Shown here: piece after piece, positions 17,791 to 27,396 of the stretch
Layout of the letters: each line of letters opens with the position of its first letter
Numbering within the stretch: the stretch's first letter is position 1
DNA from: Umboniibacter marinipuniceus
Lineage (GTDB): Bacteria > Pseudomonadota > Gammaproteobacteria > Pseudomonadales > DSM-25080
Assembly: GCF_003688415.1 (NCBI RefSeq)
Contig: NZ_REFJ01000001.1
Coordinates: 124,001-188,000 of the forward strand
Direction of reading: 5' to 3'
Length of the DNA stretch: 64,000 bases
The notes under the pieces: model-generated
Databases searched by the model: none
Seen by the model: only the letters and a program-made list of their open reading frames with translations
What the model was told of the DNA's origin: nothing
Program-made: the position numbers and the translations under genes

Positions 17791-18492
17791 TCAACGGGTT
17801 TCGTCTGAATGACAAAATGTCCCGATGGCCTCGGGTAATTGCGCCAAGTTGTTGATGGTTCGCTCTAGTGGCAAGCCGTTTACATCATAATGAATGAAGT
17901 GCCACCCCGCCGCGCGTGCTGCTTGTCCATCATAAAAATCACTGTCGCCCACTAAAATGCATTCGCTAGGGCTTAAGTTAAGGGATTGTTGACAGTGACT
18001 TAACATGCCACTATCCGGCTTTGCCGCGCCGATTTCTTCAGCGCTAACGCTCAGGTCAAAATATTTGCCAATAGGCGTAGTATGAACACGGCAATTGCCG
18101 TTGCTGATACTCGCTAGCGTGAAGGAAGTGGACAGATCGTTTAATAGCTCCTCCACCCCCGAAAACAGCTCGACCTCGCTGCGGGCCTGCAAAAACACCT
18201 CAATCGCCATGGCGGCAAAATCGGTTGCATCGCCTTGATTGTAACCCACTTGCGCGGCCGCTGAAGCGAAGCTCCGTTGCCGAGATTCGGTGAGTTGCAA
18301 GGCGTAATCGAGTTGTGGGCTAATCATCGATTTGCGTAGCGACTTGAGCGACTCAATAGACCAGCAGCTCGCCACGTCGGGGTGGTGCGTTTGCATCCAC
18401 TCGAAGGTCTTTGTTTCGGCGTGAGCGAGCACTGCTGCGCCATCCCATAGAGTATCGTCGAGGTCAAAGGCGACGAGTTTAATGCTATTCAT
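17791..18492 (-). CDS. HAD-superfamily hydrolase, YigB type
   Basis: A 233-residue HAD hydrolase. Motif I is FDLDDTLWDG (residues 9-18), motif II is ASISNGNCR near 131, the conserved lysine is in GAAKPDSGM near 160, and motif III/IV is LVGDSDFYDGQAA near 185. Placement directly after xerC, overlapping by four bases, matches YigB, a FMN/nucleotide phosphatase in E. coli. The substrate cannot be told from the sequence. It is the last gene of the leftward argH-lptM-lysA-dapF-DUF484-xerC operon. Confidence 0.85.
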   Translation of the reverse strand: MNSIKLVAFDLDDTLWDGAAVLAHAETKTFEWMQTHHPDVASCWSIESLKSLRKSMISPQLDYALQLTESRQRSFASAAAQVGYNQGDATDFAAMAIEVFLQARSEVELFSGVEELLNDLSTSFTLASISNGNCRVHTTPIGKYFDLSVSAEEIGAAKPDSGMLSHCQQSLNLSPSECILVGDSDFYDGQAARAAGWHFIHYDVNGLPLERTINNLAQLPEAIGTFCHSDETR

Positions 18493-19364
18493 TTCTTCTT
18501 GGCCCTCGGATGTGCTTTATCGTACACCGCGGTTAAATGTTGAAAGTTTAAGTGAGTATAGACCTGAGTTGTACTGATGTTTTCGTGCCCCAAAAGCTCC
18601 TGAACGGCGCGCAGATCTCCGGAGCCTTCAAGGAGGTGTGAGGCAAACGCGTGGCGCAAAAGATGGGGGTGTAGTCGAACATCGAGCCCAGCCTGTTGAC
18701 CACGTTTGTTGACAATATACTGGATGCCGCGATGGCTTAACCTAGCGTTCGACTTAAGGTTGATAAATAGCGCCGAGGAAGGTGTGAGCTGAAGACGTTC
18801 AAGCCAACGTATCAGCGCCTGTTTGGCGTGTGCACCGATGGGGATGATTCGCTCCTTAGCGCCCTTACCCATCACCCTCACTTGCTGTTGCCCGAGGTCG
18901 AGATCACTAACGTTTAAACTGGCGAGTTCTGCCAGGCGAAGGCCACTACTGTACAATAATTCCAGCAGTGCTCTATCGCGGAGGTCGGCATCCTCATCGC
19001 CCTTGACCACAACCGCCGCAACAGTGGCGTCCACGTCGAGAACTTTAGGCAGGGGCTTAGCTTGTTTGGGACGCTTCAGCGCTGGCAGTGCAAATTCCTC
19101 CGGTAGCTCATTGTGCTGGCGAGCCCACTTTACGAAGGTTTGTAAACTCGAAAGTGCCCGCGAAATGGAGCGGGTCGCAAGACCGGACTTCGACATCGTG
19201 GCAATTTGCGTACGCAGGGCGCTTACGGAGAGGCTTTCTGTTAACGGTGAGGCACTGTCATCAACGAAGCGTTGGATATCTCGGCGATAACTTTGAACGG
19301 TGTGCGAGCTGAGACGACGCTCAACCGTCAGGTGCTCAAGCCAACGAGCAACGGCGCTATGCAC
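18489..19364 (-). CDS. xerC: Tyrosine recombinase XerC
   Basis: A 291-residue tyrosine recombinase with the SAM-like core-binding domain (about 1-90) and catalytic domain. Catalytic residues are visible: Arg in SSGLRLAEL, Lys in GKGAKERIIPI, the HLLRHAFA box, His in LLGHENISTTQVY and the nucleophilic Tyr in VYTHLNF. With XerD it resolves chromosome dimers at dif near division. It overlaps DUF484 by eight bases and the HAD gene by four, in the conserved dapF-DUF484-xerC-yigB order that distinguishes XerC from XerD. Confidence 0.95.
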   Translation of the reverse strand: MHSAVARWLEHLTVERRLSSHTVQSYRRDIQRFVDDSASPLTESLSVSALRTQIATMSKSGLATRSISRALSSLQTFVKWARQHNELPEEFALPALKRPKQAKPLPKVLDVDATVAAVVVKGDEDADLRDRALLELLYSSGLRLAELASLNVSDLDLGQQQVRVMGKGAKERIIPIGAHAKQALIRWLERLQLTPSSALFINLKSNARLSHRGIQYIVNKRGQQAGLDVRLHPHLLRHAFASHLLEGSGDLRAVQELLGHENISTTQVYTHLNFQHLTAVYDKAHPRAKKK

Positions 19365-20037
19365 CGCGATTCGCTAAGTCGGGAATGAGTCGCTGTAGTA
19401 CTTCACTCACGTAATTTAGGAACAGGGTTCCCATACCACTGCGGTAGAAGTTGGCGTCACTATGCCCAACGGCTAATACGCCGAGTAACTGCAGCTGCTG
19501 TAACGGCGCAATTGCCGCCGAGCGAATACCATTGCGCTGGAATAGCCAGTTCATCTCGTTGGCGGGAAACTCGCCGCAGATCGCCTTTTGACTGGTAAGG
19601 ATGGTGCCAATGTATCGGTTAGCATCGATAACTCGCTCGGCACGACAACCATCAATGGGCGTCTCAGAAAACAGAATCAGAGAGCAGGCTTCTACCCCGA
19701 AGTCATCGTAAAGGCTCCGCTCTACGGCGTCACTGAGTTCAGCGAGGTCTTGTGACTCCAGCGCACTAAGGACAAAACGACGGGTTTGTTGGAACTTGTG
19801 ATCATTATCACGGGCGTGTTCAAGTAAGCGATCTAAGCGGGTATGAAACTCTTTGTTTCGGTCTCGGAGCACATGGACTTGATGTTCGAGTAAAGAAATA
19901 GCGCCGCCACTTTGATGGGGCACCTTCAAGGTATTCAATAGCTCCGAGTTTTCGATAAAAAACTCTGGATTACTGCGCAAGTAATTGCGCACGGCTTCGG
20001 GAGTTAACGGTGAATCCTCGACCTTTTCGATGGTCAT
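19357..20037 (-). CDS. DUF484 family protein (GAF-like)
   Basis: A 226-residue DUF484 protein. The N-terminal part contains VRNYLRSNPEFF near residue 16, then a helical coiled-coil segment (LEHQVHVLRDRNKEFHTRL, about 50-68) and a GAF-like alpha/beta domain (about 85-215) ending in LFLNYVSEVLQRLIP. The biochemical role is unknown; the family is almost always found between dapF and xerC, as here, with four-base and eight-base overlaps on either side. No enzyme motif is seen. Confidence 0.88.
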   Translation of the reverse strand: MTIEKVEDSPLTPEAVRNYLRSNPEFFIENSELLNTLKVPHQSGGAISLLEHQVHVLRDRNKEFHTRLDRLLEHARDNDHKFQQTRRFVLSALESQDLAELSDAVERSLYDDFGVEACSLILFSETPIDGCRAERVIDANRYIGTILTSQKAICGEFPANEMNWLFQRNGIRSAAIAPLQQLQLLGVLAVGHSDANFYRSGMGTLFLNYVSEVLQRLIPDLANRGA

Positions 20038-20861
20038 ATTCTTATTTGCCCACTAAATACGGTAGTTGCTGGTCCAGTCATGAATACAGAGCCATCCTGA
20101 CCGTCCCACTCAACTTCGAGTGTGCCACCTTTTAGCAATAAATTCACCTTTGTGTCGCACCAGTCATTACGAATTGCTGTTACCGCAGTGGCACAGGCAC
20201 CCGTTCCGCAGGCAAGCGTTTCGCCAGCGCCGCGCTCGTAGACTCTTAAACGCACGGTGTTACGGTCAACGAATTCTGCGAAGCTGACATTCACGCCTTC
20301 GGCGAAGGCGCGATGCTTAGTGAGTAATCGCCCATATTTTTCTACCGGGTAGCGTTCGGCTTGGCTGACTCGCGTCACGATGTGCGGATTGCCCATTGAG
20401 ACAGCGGAAACCTTGAAGTGTCTATCGCCGGCTTTGAGTGAGTAGACGTCCGCTTTGTCCCGATCAAACTTTAGCTCCGTAGGCTCGAATGACGGCGCGC
20501 CCATATCAACGCGAATCTGACCGTCGTCCCGAATGTGGAGGGTTAGATCACGAGACTTCGTTTCTACGTGGATGGTGTCACGGTGAATTAGGCGTTGGTC
20601 GCGAACAAACTTGGCGAAGCAGCGTGCGCCATTACCGCAGTGCTCAACTTCTGAGCCGTCGCCATTAAATATTCGATACTTAAAGTCCATCTCGGGACGA
20701 GTTGGGGCTTCCACGATGAGTAGCTGGTCGCAGCCGATGCCAAAGTGACGGTCACCAAGTTGAGCAATTTGTTGGTTAGTTAGGCGCACTCGTTGGCTCA
20801 CTGCGTCGACAACGATGAAGTCGTTGCCAAGGCCGTGCATCTTGGTAAATTTCAATAGCAT
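20034..20861 (-). CDS. dapF: Diaminopimelate epimerase
   Basis: A 275-residue DapF. The two catalytic cysteines are present, in EHCGNGARC near residue 73 and TLACGTGACAT near residue 217, and the N-terminal MHGLGNDFIV signature is intact. It interconverts LL- and meso-diaminopimelate in the cytoplasm for lysine and peptidoglycan synthesis. It lies two bases after lysA, the enzyme consuming meso-diaminopimelate, and overlaps DUF484 by four bases. Confidence 0.97.
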   Translation of the reverse strand: MLLKFTKMHGLGNDFIVVDAVSQRVRLTNQQIAQLGDRHFGIGCDQLLIVEAPTRPEMDFKYRIFNGDGSEVEHCGNGARCFAKFVRDQRLIHRDTIHVETKSRDLTLHIRDDGQIRVDMGAPSFEPTELKFDRDKADVYSLKAGDRHFKVSAVSMGNPHIVTRVSQAERYPVEKYGRLLTKHRAFAEGVNVSFAEFVDRNTVRLRVYERGAGETLACGTGACATAVTAIRNDWCDTKVNLLLKGGTLEVEWDGQDGSVFMTGPATTVFSGQIRI

Positions 20862-20863
20862 AC

Positions 20864-22105
20864 TTACTCCGCCAATAGTTGCTCGTGGGCAAAGAGATCC
20901 GTGATCACTTCGCGGCTACGTATTTCAACGAGCTGATCTTTGCGCAACAGAACTTCGGCACACCTAGGGCGGCTGTTGTAGTTGCTTGACATGGTAAAAC
21001 CATAAGCACCTGCCGAATGAATTACAAGTAAATCTCGTTCGGCAATGCTCAGCTGTCGATTTAGCCCCAAAAAATCGCCGGTTTCACAAACGGGTCCAAC
21101 GATATCCCAGCTTTGCTCTGTTGCAGCCAAAATGCGAGGGCCGGCAACCACATCAATATGGTGATGGCCTTGGTAAAGCGCCGGGCGCATTAAATCATTC
21201 ATGGCGGCGTCGACAATGGCGAAATGTTTACCGGTGTTTTCTTTGCTCAGGATAACCTCGGTAATCAAAATTCCGGCATTGGCCACGATGGATCTTCCTG
21301 GCTCAAACACCAGCTCTAATGATCGGCTTCCTAGCTTTTCGCTGACCGCGGCAATATAGCTCTGCGCCGATGGCACTTGCTCGTCGGTGTAGCAGATGCC
21401 TAATCCACCGCCCAAATCCAAGTGTCTAAGGTGAATGCCATCCTCAGCGAGTTGGTCAATTAGCTCAAGGAGTCTATCCAAGGAGGCTAAAAATGGCTCT
21501 AGCTCGGTAATTTGTGATCCAATGTGGCAGTCTATACCCACTACGTCTAAGTGCGCTAACGAGCTTGCATAGCGATAGGCGCTAACCGCCTCCTCGTGAC
21601 TAATACCAAATTTATTGGACTTTAAGCCAGTGGAAATATAAGGGTGGGTATTGGCGTCTACGTCCGGGTTTACACGCAATGAAACCTTGGCGCTTAAGCC
21701 GCGCTCAGCGGCCACACTGTTGATGTGTTCTAGCTCACGAATCGACTCTACATTGAAGCATTTAATGCCTACTTCTAGTGCTCTAGCGATGGCCGCGGTT
21801 GATTTGCCTACTCCTGAGAAAACAATGCGTTCGGGTAGTCCGCCGGCGTGAAGCACGCGTTCAAGTTCACCTTGGGAAACAATATCAAAGCCAGCGCCTA
21901 AACGGCTTAGCAGCTGAAGTACCGCAATATTAGAGTTAGCTTTGACCGCATAACAAGTCAGTACTGAGTGATGCGAGGGCGCCTCATGCCAGGCTAAAAA
22001 AGCGTGGCGAATCGCCGCCTCATCGTAGAGATACAGCGGCGTACCAAAGGTGTTCGCAGCTTCTCGGATTACCGTTGACGAGAAGTTTGTGTTGATGGGA
22101 GACAT
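20864..22105 (-). CDS. lysA: Diaminopimelate decarboxylase
   Basis: A 413-residue PLP enzyme of the alanine-racemase fold. CYAVKAN near residue 50 carries the PLP lysine, HIGSQI near residue 195 and the GGGLG loop near residue 233 bind phosphate, and GPVCETGDFL near residue 340 supplies the catalytic cysteine and specificity residues. It makes lysine from meso-diaminopimelate. It starts nine bases after the lptM stop and is followed by dapF, the standard gammaproteobacterial order. Confidence 0.97.
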   Translation of the reverse strand: MSPINTNFSSTVIREAANTFGTPLYLYDEAAIRHAFLAWHEAPSHHSVLTCYAVKANSNIAVLQLLSRLGAGFDIVSQGELERVLHAGGLPERIVFSGVGKSTAAIARALEVGIKCFNVESIRELEHINSVAAERGLSAKVSLRVNPDVDANTHPYISTGLKSNKFGISHEEAVSAYRYASSLAHLDVVGIDCHIGSQITELEPFLASLDRLLELIDQLAEDGIHLRHLDLGGGLGICYTDEQVPSAQSYIAAVSEKLGSRSLELVFEPGRSIVANAGILITEVILSKENTGKHFAIVDAAMNDLMRPALYQGHHHIDVVAGPRILAATEQSWDIVGPVCETGDFLGLNRQLSIAERDLLVIHSAGAYGFTMSSNYNSRPRCAEVLLRKDQLVEIRSREVITDLFAHEQLLAE

Positions 22106-22114
22106 AATGCTCGA

Positions 22115-22234
22115 TCAATCCTCAATTGTAATATGGCTAGCATCTTCTTCGGGAAGGTACAGCGGCCCCTTTTGACCACAAGCAGCCAAAAGACCGAGGA
22201 GAATGAACATAGTAATGTTACGGCGGCTAAACAT
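22115..22234 (-). CDS. lptM: LptM (YifL) small lipoprotein
   Basis: A 39-codon gene easily overlooked for its size. It reads MFSRRNITMFILLGLLAACG followed by QKGPLYLPEEDASH. Residues 9-18 form a lipoprotein signal ending in the lipobox LAAC, with Cys19 as the lipidated residue, and QKGPLYLP is the hallmark of LptM/YifL. In E. coli LptM assists maturation of the LPS translocon LptD/LptE at the outer membrane. AGGAGC lies about eight bases before the ATG. It sits between argH (12 bases) and lysA (9 bases), the typical place upstream of lysA-dapF. Confidence 0.9.
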   Translation of the reverse strand: MFSRRNITMFILLGLLAACGQKGPLYLPEEDASHITIED

Positions 22235-22246
22235 AATAGCTTGCTC

Positions 22247-23638
22247 CTAAGCTGAGAATGACTGTAAGTGGGTGAGTGCGCGCTCAGTTGCGGCGCGAAC
22301 TTGATTTGGCGCAGTGCCGCCCAAGTGGTCTCTTGCAGCCACCGAACCCTCTAGCGTCAGCACATCAAAAACGTCTGCGCCGATAATGTCGCTGAAGCGT
22401 TGCAGCTCTGCCAAGCTCATTTCACTAAGGTCTCGTTGCTCATCCACGCCAAACGCGACGGCCTTGCCGACCACTTCATGTGCGTCACGGAACGGCATTC
22501 CCTTCACCACCAAGTAATCCGCAAGGTCGGTTGCGGTAGCAAAGCCCTTGAGCGCGGCATTTCGCATCTCGTCCTTGTTTGCTTGAATAGCGGGGACCAT
22601 ATCAGCGAAGGCGCGAAGGCAGTCATGTAAGGTGTCTACGGCGTCAAAGAGCGGCTCTTTATCTTCCTGGTTGTCTTTGTTGTAAGCTAATGGTTGGCTC
22701 TTCATTAGCGTCAGTAGCGCAATAAGGTGCCCATTCATCCGTCCGGTTTTACCGCGAATGAGCTCTGGAACGTCTGGGTTTTTCTTTTGCGGCATGATGG
22801 ACGAGCCCGTACAAAAGCGGTCGGGTAGCTTAATGAAGTTAAATTGCGCCGAAGTCCAAATAACCAACTCTTCGGACATTCTAGAAAGGTGGGTTAAGCA
22901 CAGCGCAGCGGCTGCACAGAATTCAATCGCAAAGTCGCGATCGGAAACGGAATCTAGGCTATTAGCGGTGGGGCGATCAAAGCCCAACATGTCGCTCGTC
23001 AACTCACGCTGAATAGGGTAAGTAGTGCCCGCTAAGGCGGCGGCGCCCAGCGGTGATTCATTTAAACGCTTGCGACAGTCAATCAAACGCGAGTGATCAC
23101 GCTTGAGCATTTCGTACCAAGCGAGAAGATGATGACCAAAGGTGACAGGCTGGGCAGTCTGTAAATGGGTGAAGCCCGGCATAATGGTCTCGGCTTCTTG
23201 CTGCGCCAGCTTTACGATGCCAGCCTGTGCTCTGATGCACTGCTGTTCAATGCGGTCTATCTCATCACGCAGCCACAGGCGGATATCGGTAGCCACCTGG
23301 TCATTTCGTGAGCGCCCGGTATGGAGCTTCTTCCCAGTGATGCCAATACGCTCAGTCAGCGCGGCTTCAATATTCATGTGCACATCTTCGAGGCCTATTG
23401 ACCACGCGAAGTCACCTGCTTCGATTTCGGCTTCGATTTCCTGCAGACCGCGTTGAATATCAGCGAGCTCGCTGGCGTTCAGAATCCCCGCTTTTTCCAG
23501 CATCGCTGCATGCGCCAAGCTGCCGCGTATGTCTTGTTTATAAAAGCGCTGATCGAAGGTAATTGATGCGGTGAATCGCTCTACAAATTCATCCGTAGGT
23601 TCTTGAAAACGTCCGCCCCAAAGCTTGTTTTGACTCAT
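22247..23638 (-). CDS. argH: Argininosuccinate lyase
   Basis: A 463-residue member of the fumarase/aspartase superfamily; the signature [15 protein letters not shown] lies near residue 280 and [13 protein letters not shown] near residue 105. It releases arginine and fumarate, the last step of arginine synthesis. The frame is open 75 bases further upstream, but the ATG at 23638 gives the standard start [11 protein letters not shown]. It heads the leftward operon with lptM and lysA, and is divergent from algR, as in Pseudomonas. Confidence 0.97.
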   Translation of the reverse strand: MSQNKLWGGRFQEPTDEFVERFTASITFDQRFYKQDIRGSLAHAAMLEKAGILNASELADIQRGLQEIEAEIEAGDFAWSIGLEDVHMNIEAALTERIGITGKKLHTGRSRNDQVATDIRLWLRDEIDRIEQQCIRAQAGIVKLAQQEAETIMPGFTHLQTAQPVTFGHHLLAWYEMLKRDHSRLIDCRKRLNESPLGAAALAGTTYPIQRELTSDMLGFDRPTANSLDSVSDRDFAIEFCAAAALCLTHLSRMSEELVIWTSAQFNFIKLPDRFCTGSSIMPQKKNPDVPELIRGKTGRMNGHLIALLTLMKSQPLAYNKDNQEDKEPLFDAVDTLHDCLRAFADMVPAIQANKDEMRNAALKGFATATDLADYLVVKGMPFRDAHEVVGKAVAFGVDEQRDLSEMSLAELQRFSDIIGADVFDVLTLEGSVAARDHLGGTAPNQVRAATERALTHLQSFSA

Positions 23639-23791
23639 CTGAATGCCTGCCCTAACCGAAAATAGAAAATTCTGATGGTATATTAGGTGGCGCGGGCCTC
23701 CCCTGCAATCCACGTACGGAATAGAACACGATCTGTTTCGGCATAGTAGCAGCGAAATTCAGTAAATAAATTGTGCAAAGCACGGCAGCTT

Positions 23792-23813
23792 TACTAGTCT
23801 AAGAGTACTAGTC
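23792..23813. promoter_or_regulatory. Direct repeat TACTAGTC upstream of algR
   Basis: TACTAGTC occurs at 23792-23799 and again at 23806-23813, 14 bases apart start to start, in the argH-algR intergenic region about 67 bases before the algR ATG. The core ACTAGT is self-complementary. It could be an operator for a dimeric regulator; which one is unknown. Confidence 0.3.
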
Positions 23814-23879
23814 GGCACGTTTTAGTGCTATGAGCGGTCATTTAGACTGTAGTTGGACAAATTTAGGAAAGGAAAGCCT

Positions 23880-24605
23880 ATGTTGCGAACGATCATCGTT
23901 GATGATGAAGCGTTGAGTCGCAAGCATTTTAAGCATATCGCTGAGCAAGTTGGCGGGATGTTGCTCGTTGGTGAAGCCGCAAATGTGGTGGAAGCAAGAG
24001 AGTTATATGAGCGCTTACAACCGGAAGTCATTATTCTCGATATACGCTTGCCCGGCACCAGTGGTTTGGATTGGTCTAAGGAATTGCGTGAGTTGCCGTG
24101 CCCGCCTGCGGTTATCTTCTCGAGTGCCTATGAGTCTCATGCGCTCGAAGCCTTTCGTTCGGGTGGCGATGGGTATCTGCTGAAACCGGTTCGCCCAGAT
24201 CTTCTTCGTGATGCATTAGCTAAGGTCTCCAAGGGCAGTCGAGCCTTGCGATCGGGGTCTGTGCCCAACGGTGAGCGTCGCTTTCTGACCATTAAGAGCC
24301 GGCGAGGCTTAACCGTATTACCTATTGAAGATGTCCGCTACTTTTACGCTGATCAGAAGTACGTCATGGCGGTGACTGAGGAGGGTGAGCGAGTGCTTGA
24401 TGAAGCGCTGCGACATCTCGAAACCGAATACAGTGACGCACTCCTGCGCGTTCACCGTAATGCGCTGGTGACCATAGAGCATGTAATGGGCTTGAAACGT
24501 TTAGGTTCCGGACAATACCAGGTAGAGCTGCAGGGGATTGACGGCGGACCAGTTGTTTCACGGCGTCATCTCAGTGAAGTGCGAAAGCGCCTCTCTTCCA
24601 TGTAG
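23880..24605 (+). CDS. algR: AlgR-type LytTR response regulator
   Basis: A 241-residue response regulator: receiver domain (1-115) with acidic pair DDE at the start, phosphoacceptor Asp in IILDIRLPGTSG near residue 54 and Lys in LLKPV near residue 102, then a C-terminal LytTR DNA-binding domain (about 135-238). The ATG at 23880 is preferred to an upstream in-frame ATG because GGAAAGGAAAG precedes it and MLRTIIVDDE is the usual start. In Pseudomonas AlgR controls type IV pilus assembly and other traits; this window encodes pilus machinery. The expected sensor kinase gene fimS/algZ is absent between argH and algR. Confidence 0.88.
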   Translation: MLRTIIVDDEALSRKHFKHIAEQVGGMLLVGEAANVVEARELYERLQPEVIILDIRLPGTSGLDWSKELRELPCPPAVIFSSAYESHALEAFRSGGDGYLLKPVRPDLLRDALAKVSKGSRALRSGSVPNGERRFLTIKSRRGLTVLPIEDVRYFYADQKYVMAVTEEGERVLDEALRHLETEYSDALLRVHRNALVTIEHVMGLKRLGSGQYQVELQGIDGGPVVSRRHLSEVRKRLSSM

Positions 24606-24626
24606 AAGTTCATATCCTCGTGTTAC

Positions 24627-24632
24627 TATAAT
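24627..24632 (+). promoter_or_regulatory. Candidate -10 element for hemC
   Basis: A perfect TATAAT lies 33 bases before the hemC ATG in the 59-base gap after algR. No good -35 hexamer is present 16-18 bases upstream. It suggests that hemC can be transcribed independently of algR. Confidence 0.4.
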
Positions 24633-24664
24633 CGCCACACTAAATTTTTGAATGTGGAATCATC

Positions 24665-25588
24665 ATGCCCAATCATGCCATCGTCATTGCTACCCGTGAG
24701 AGTGCGCTTGCGCTCTGGCAGGCAAACTATGTTCAGGGTGCCCTATTAAAGGCTCACTCTGATCTTTCCGTAGAGCTTCTTGGTATGACTACCAAGGGTG
24801 ATCAAATCCTTGATACCCCGCTGGCCAAAATTGGCGGAAAGGGCCTCTTTGTGAAGGAACTGGAAGTCGCCATGATGGAGCATCGAGCAGACATTGCGGT
24901 GCACTCCATGAAAGATGTTCCCATGCACTTTCCGGAGGGGTTGGAACTGGGTGTCATCTGTGAGCGCGAAGATCCACGCGACGCCTTTGTCTCCAATACC
25001 TACGCTTCGTTAGATGATCTTCCAGAGGGAGCAACGGTGGGAACCAGCTCGCTTCGTCGCAGCTGCCAGCTAAAGTTCGCGCGTCCTGACTTAGTCATCA
25101 AAGACCTAAGAGGAAACGTGAATACTCGTCTCGCAAAGTTGGACGCAGGTGATTTTGACGCCATTATTCTTGCTGCGGCAGGACTAAAACGGTTGGGCTT
25201 TGATGATCGAATTGCCGAGCACATTGATATTGAAATGAGCCTCCCAGCGGGTGGTCAGGGCGCAGTGGGCATTGAATTGCGAACTGATGACACGACAACA
25301 CGAGCGCATTTAGCCGTATTGAATTGTGCCGTAACGGCGCCATGTGTTTTAGCCGAACGTTCGCTGAATCGGCATCTCGAGGGCGGCTGCCAAGTTCCCA
25401 TTGCTTGCTATGCCATTTGGGAAGACGAGCAAATATGGCTGCGTGGCCGAGTTGGCAGTCTAGATGGTAGCGTACTCCTGCGTGCTGAGGGCCGTGGGAC
25501 GGACCCCGAAGCACTGGGTGTTCAGGTGGCTGAGGCGTTACTTGAGCAGGGTGCTGGCGAGATCCTGGCGGCAGTTTATGGTGACTAA
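24665..25588 (+). CDS. hemC: Porphobilinogen deaminase (hydroxymethylbilane synthase)
   Basis: A 307-residue HemC. The dipyrromethane cofactor cysteine is in [14 protein letters not shown] near residue 242, and [10 protein letters not shown] near residue 10 and SSLRRSCQL near residue 130 are family signatures. It joins four porphobilinogen units to hydroxymethylbilane in cytoplasmic tetrapyrrole synthesis. Its end overlaps the start of hemD by 11 bases. It opens the hemC-hemD-hemX-hemY operon. Confidence 0.97.
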   Translation: MPNHAIVIATRESALALWQANYVQGALLKAHSDLSVELLGMTTKGDQILDTPLAKIGGKGLFVKELEVAMMEHRADIAVHSMKDVPMHFPEGLELGVICEREDPRDAFVSNTYASLDDLPEGATVGTSSLRRSCQLKFARPDLVIKDLRGNVNTRLAKLDAGDFDAIILAAAGLKRLGFDDRIAEHIDIEMSLPAGGQGAVGIELRTDDTTTRAHLAVLNCAVTAPCVLAERSLNRHLEGGCQVPIACYAIWEDEQIWLRGRVGSLDGSVLLRAEGRGTDPEALGVQVAEALLEQGAGEILAAVYGD

Positions 25589-26312
25589 GCCGCCGCGGCT
25601 GTGGAATACCAAGCTCACTGAATTCAGTGACTCTGCTCGGCGTGCCGTTTCCGCCGATTGGATTCATGAACCACTCTTTGAAATCACCAAGCTACCGCTA
25701 ACGCCTCAGGGGCGCACGCAGATTATGGCGCTTGATGAATACGCCGGCGTGGTCTTCGTGAGCCAAACGGCTATTCAGTTTGCCCTTCCGTATTTCGAAC
25801 AGTTTTGGCCGCAATGGCCTACCCGTCAGCATTGGTGTGCGATGGGCAAGGGTTCTGCGGAGCTGATCAGGGCTGTGGATCACGAAGTTGTCACCGCAAC
25901 CCCGCCCACGACCGAGGGCTTGCTAACTCAGCGGGCACTGCAGGACGTAGCGGATCAACGCTGGCTTATTGTGCGCGGCGAGGGTGGCCGGGAGCTATTG
26001 CGCGAAGCGCTTCAAACTCGCGGAGCGCGGGTGGAGTACTTGGAGCTTTATCAACGCGAAAGCCGAGCATTCGACATTGAGATTCAACGGCTGATTAATT
26101 CGCCATTGGATGGTATCTTTATATCAAGTACTCAGGCCTTAAATGTGGTTGCTGAGCTATTTCAAACTAAGCGAGCACAGGCCCCCACTCTGGTGGTCCC
26201 AGGTGAGCGTGCTGCCTTAAAGGCCCTGTCGCTTGGTTTTCGCAGTGTAATAGAGGCGGCATCGGCTGCCGAAAATGATTTGGTCGCCGCTTGGTGTGGC
26301 GCAAAGGGGTAA
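25578..26312 (+). CDS. hemD: Uroporphyrinogen-III synthase
   Basis: A 244-residue HemD, which closes and inverts ring D of hydroxymethylbilane. The family is poorly conserved; recognition rests on [10 protein letters not shown] near residue 55, the [10 protein letters not shown] stretch, [10 protein letters not shown] near residue 133 and [11 protein letters not shown] near residue 178, and on context. The frame is open for 114 bases upstream inside hemC, but the ATG at 25578, overlapping the hemC end, gives the normal length. hemX starts four bases after its stop. Confidence 0.92.
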   Translation: MVTKPPRLWNTKLTEFSDSARRAVSADWIHEPLFEITKLPLTPQGRTQIMALDEYAGVVFVSQTAIQFALPYFEQFWPQWPTRQHWCAMGKGSAELIRAVDHEVVTATPPTTEGLLTQRALQDVADQRWLIVRGEGGRELLREALQTRGARVEYLELYQRESRAFDIEIQRLINSPLDGIFISSTQALNVVAELFQTKRAQAPTLVVPGERAALKALSLGFRSVIEAASAAENDLVAAWCGAKG

Positions 26313-26316
26313 GGGA

Positions 26317-27396
26317 ATGTCGGACAAAGCAATCACCGTAGAGGCTCAATCCGAGGCGCCTCAAAAGGAATCCGCTGAAGCTAAAAAGCCGAAGCAGGCT
26401 AAACGTGGTAAATCAGCCACGCGCGGTTCGCTGCTTGCTCGTTTCAACTTGTTGATGATTATTGTCGTGGCTCTTTTTGTCTTCTGGGTGTGGCAACAGC
26501 GGTTTGTTGAGCATCAGGCTATCATCGCGGAGATTCATCAGGTCGAAGCTGCCAATGAGGTGCTCCATTCGCAACTCCAAGGTGCCGAAAATACGTTGGA
26601 CATACTCGCTGAAAGACAGGCCCAGCTGGAGCGTGCGCTGGGTGATCTAACAGTGCTGCAAGATCAGATTAACCGCGTTGAGTCTGACTTGAAGGGAGTT
26701 AGTAGTGCTGACCGATTGGTTTGGCAGCTAGAGGAGTTGGAATTTCTCCTACGGATGGCGCGGGAGCGAATCTTGCTAAGTAACGACGTGCAGGGAGCAC
26801 GGGCGCTACTCGGCTCGGCAGATCGCCAACTCCAGGAAATGAATAATCTGGATCTTCAGCCCATCCGAGCTGCGCTAGCTCGTGATCTTATCGCCGTGAA
26901 CGCGGCGGCTGAAATCGATACAGCGGGTGTGTTTGCCAGAATTCGGGCGCTGGCAAACTTAATTGAACAGCTAGCGTTGCGCCCAGATATTTTGCTGGCT
27001 GAGCAGCCCACAGCGCTTCCTTCGGAGGAAATGAGCACCTTCGATCGCCTTATTGCGCTGGTGGATATACGAGAATTTGATCGTTCCGTCTCGCCGGTAC
27101 TCGCCCCTGAGGAGCGCTATTTCGTCACGCGAAATCTCGAACTAATGCTCGAAGAGTCATTACTCGCCTTATTGCAGCAAAATGAGACCCTTTGGGTGGC
27201 CAATCTTGAGCGTGCCGATAGCTGGCTGCAGACTCACTTCGCGGAAGGTCCAGAAAGGAGTGCTTTCAGTGCGGAACTGATCAGCCTTCAACAGCAGGCC
27301 ATTTCCATCAGTCAGTTAGATATCGGTGCCGCCGAGGAGGCGCTCCAGCGGTTTCGTTTAGGTGAGCAGAATGTCTCGGAGGAGCAGACGCCGTGA
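26317..27396 (+). CDS. hemX: HemX membrane protein of the heme operon
   Basis: A 359-residue protein with a basic, Lys/Ala-rich cytoplasmic N-terminus (1-38), one transmembrane helix (about 42-62, LMIIVVALFVFWVW) and a long helical, Gln/Glu-rich periplasmic part with coiled coil (about 70-125). HemX is sometimes labelled uroporphyrinogen methyltransferase, but no SAM-binding motif is visible; a scaffold role is more likely. The ATG at 26317 follows AAGGGGTAAGGGA and gives MSDKAITVEA. It overlaps hemY by four bases. Confidence 0.88.
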   Translation: MSDKAITVEAQSEAPQKESAEAKKPKQAKRGKSATRGSLLARFNLLMIIVVALFVFWVWQQRFVEHQAIIAEIHQVEAANEVLHSQLQGAENTLDILAERQAQLERALGDLTVLQDQINRVESDLKGVSSADRLVWQLEELEFLLRMARERILLSNDVQGARALLGSADRQLQEMNNLDLQPIRAALARDLIAVNAAAEIDTAGVFARIRALANLIEQLALRPDILLAEQPTALPSEEMSTFDRLIALVDIREFDRSVSPVLAPEERYFVTRNLELMLEESLLALLQQNETLWVANLERADSWLQTHFAEGPERSAFSAELISLQQQAISISQLDIGAAEEALQRFRLGEQNVSEEQTP

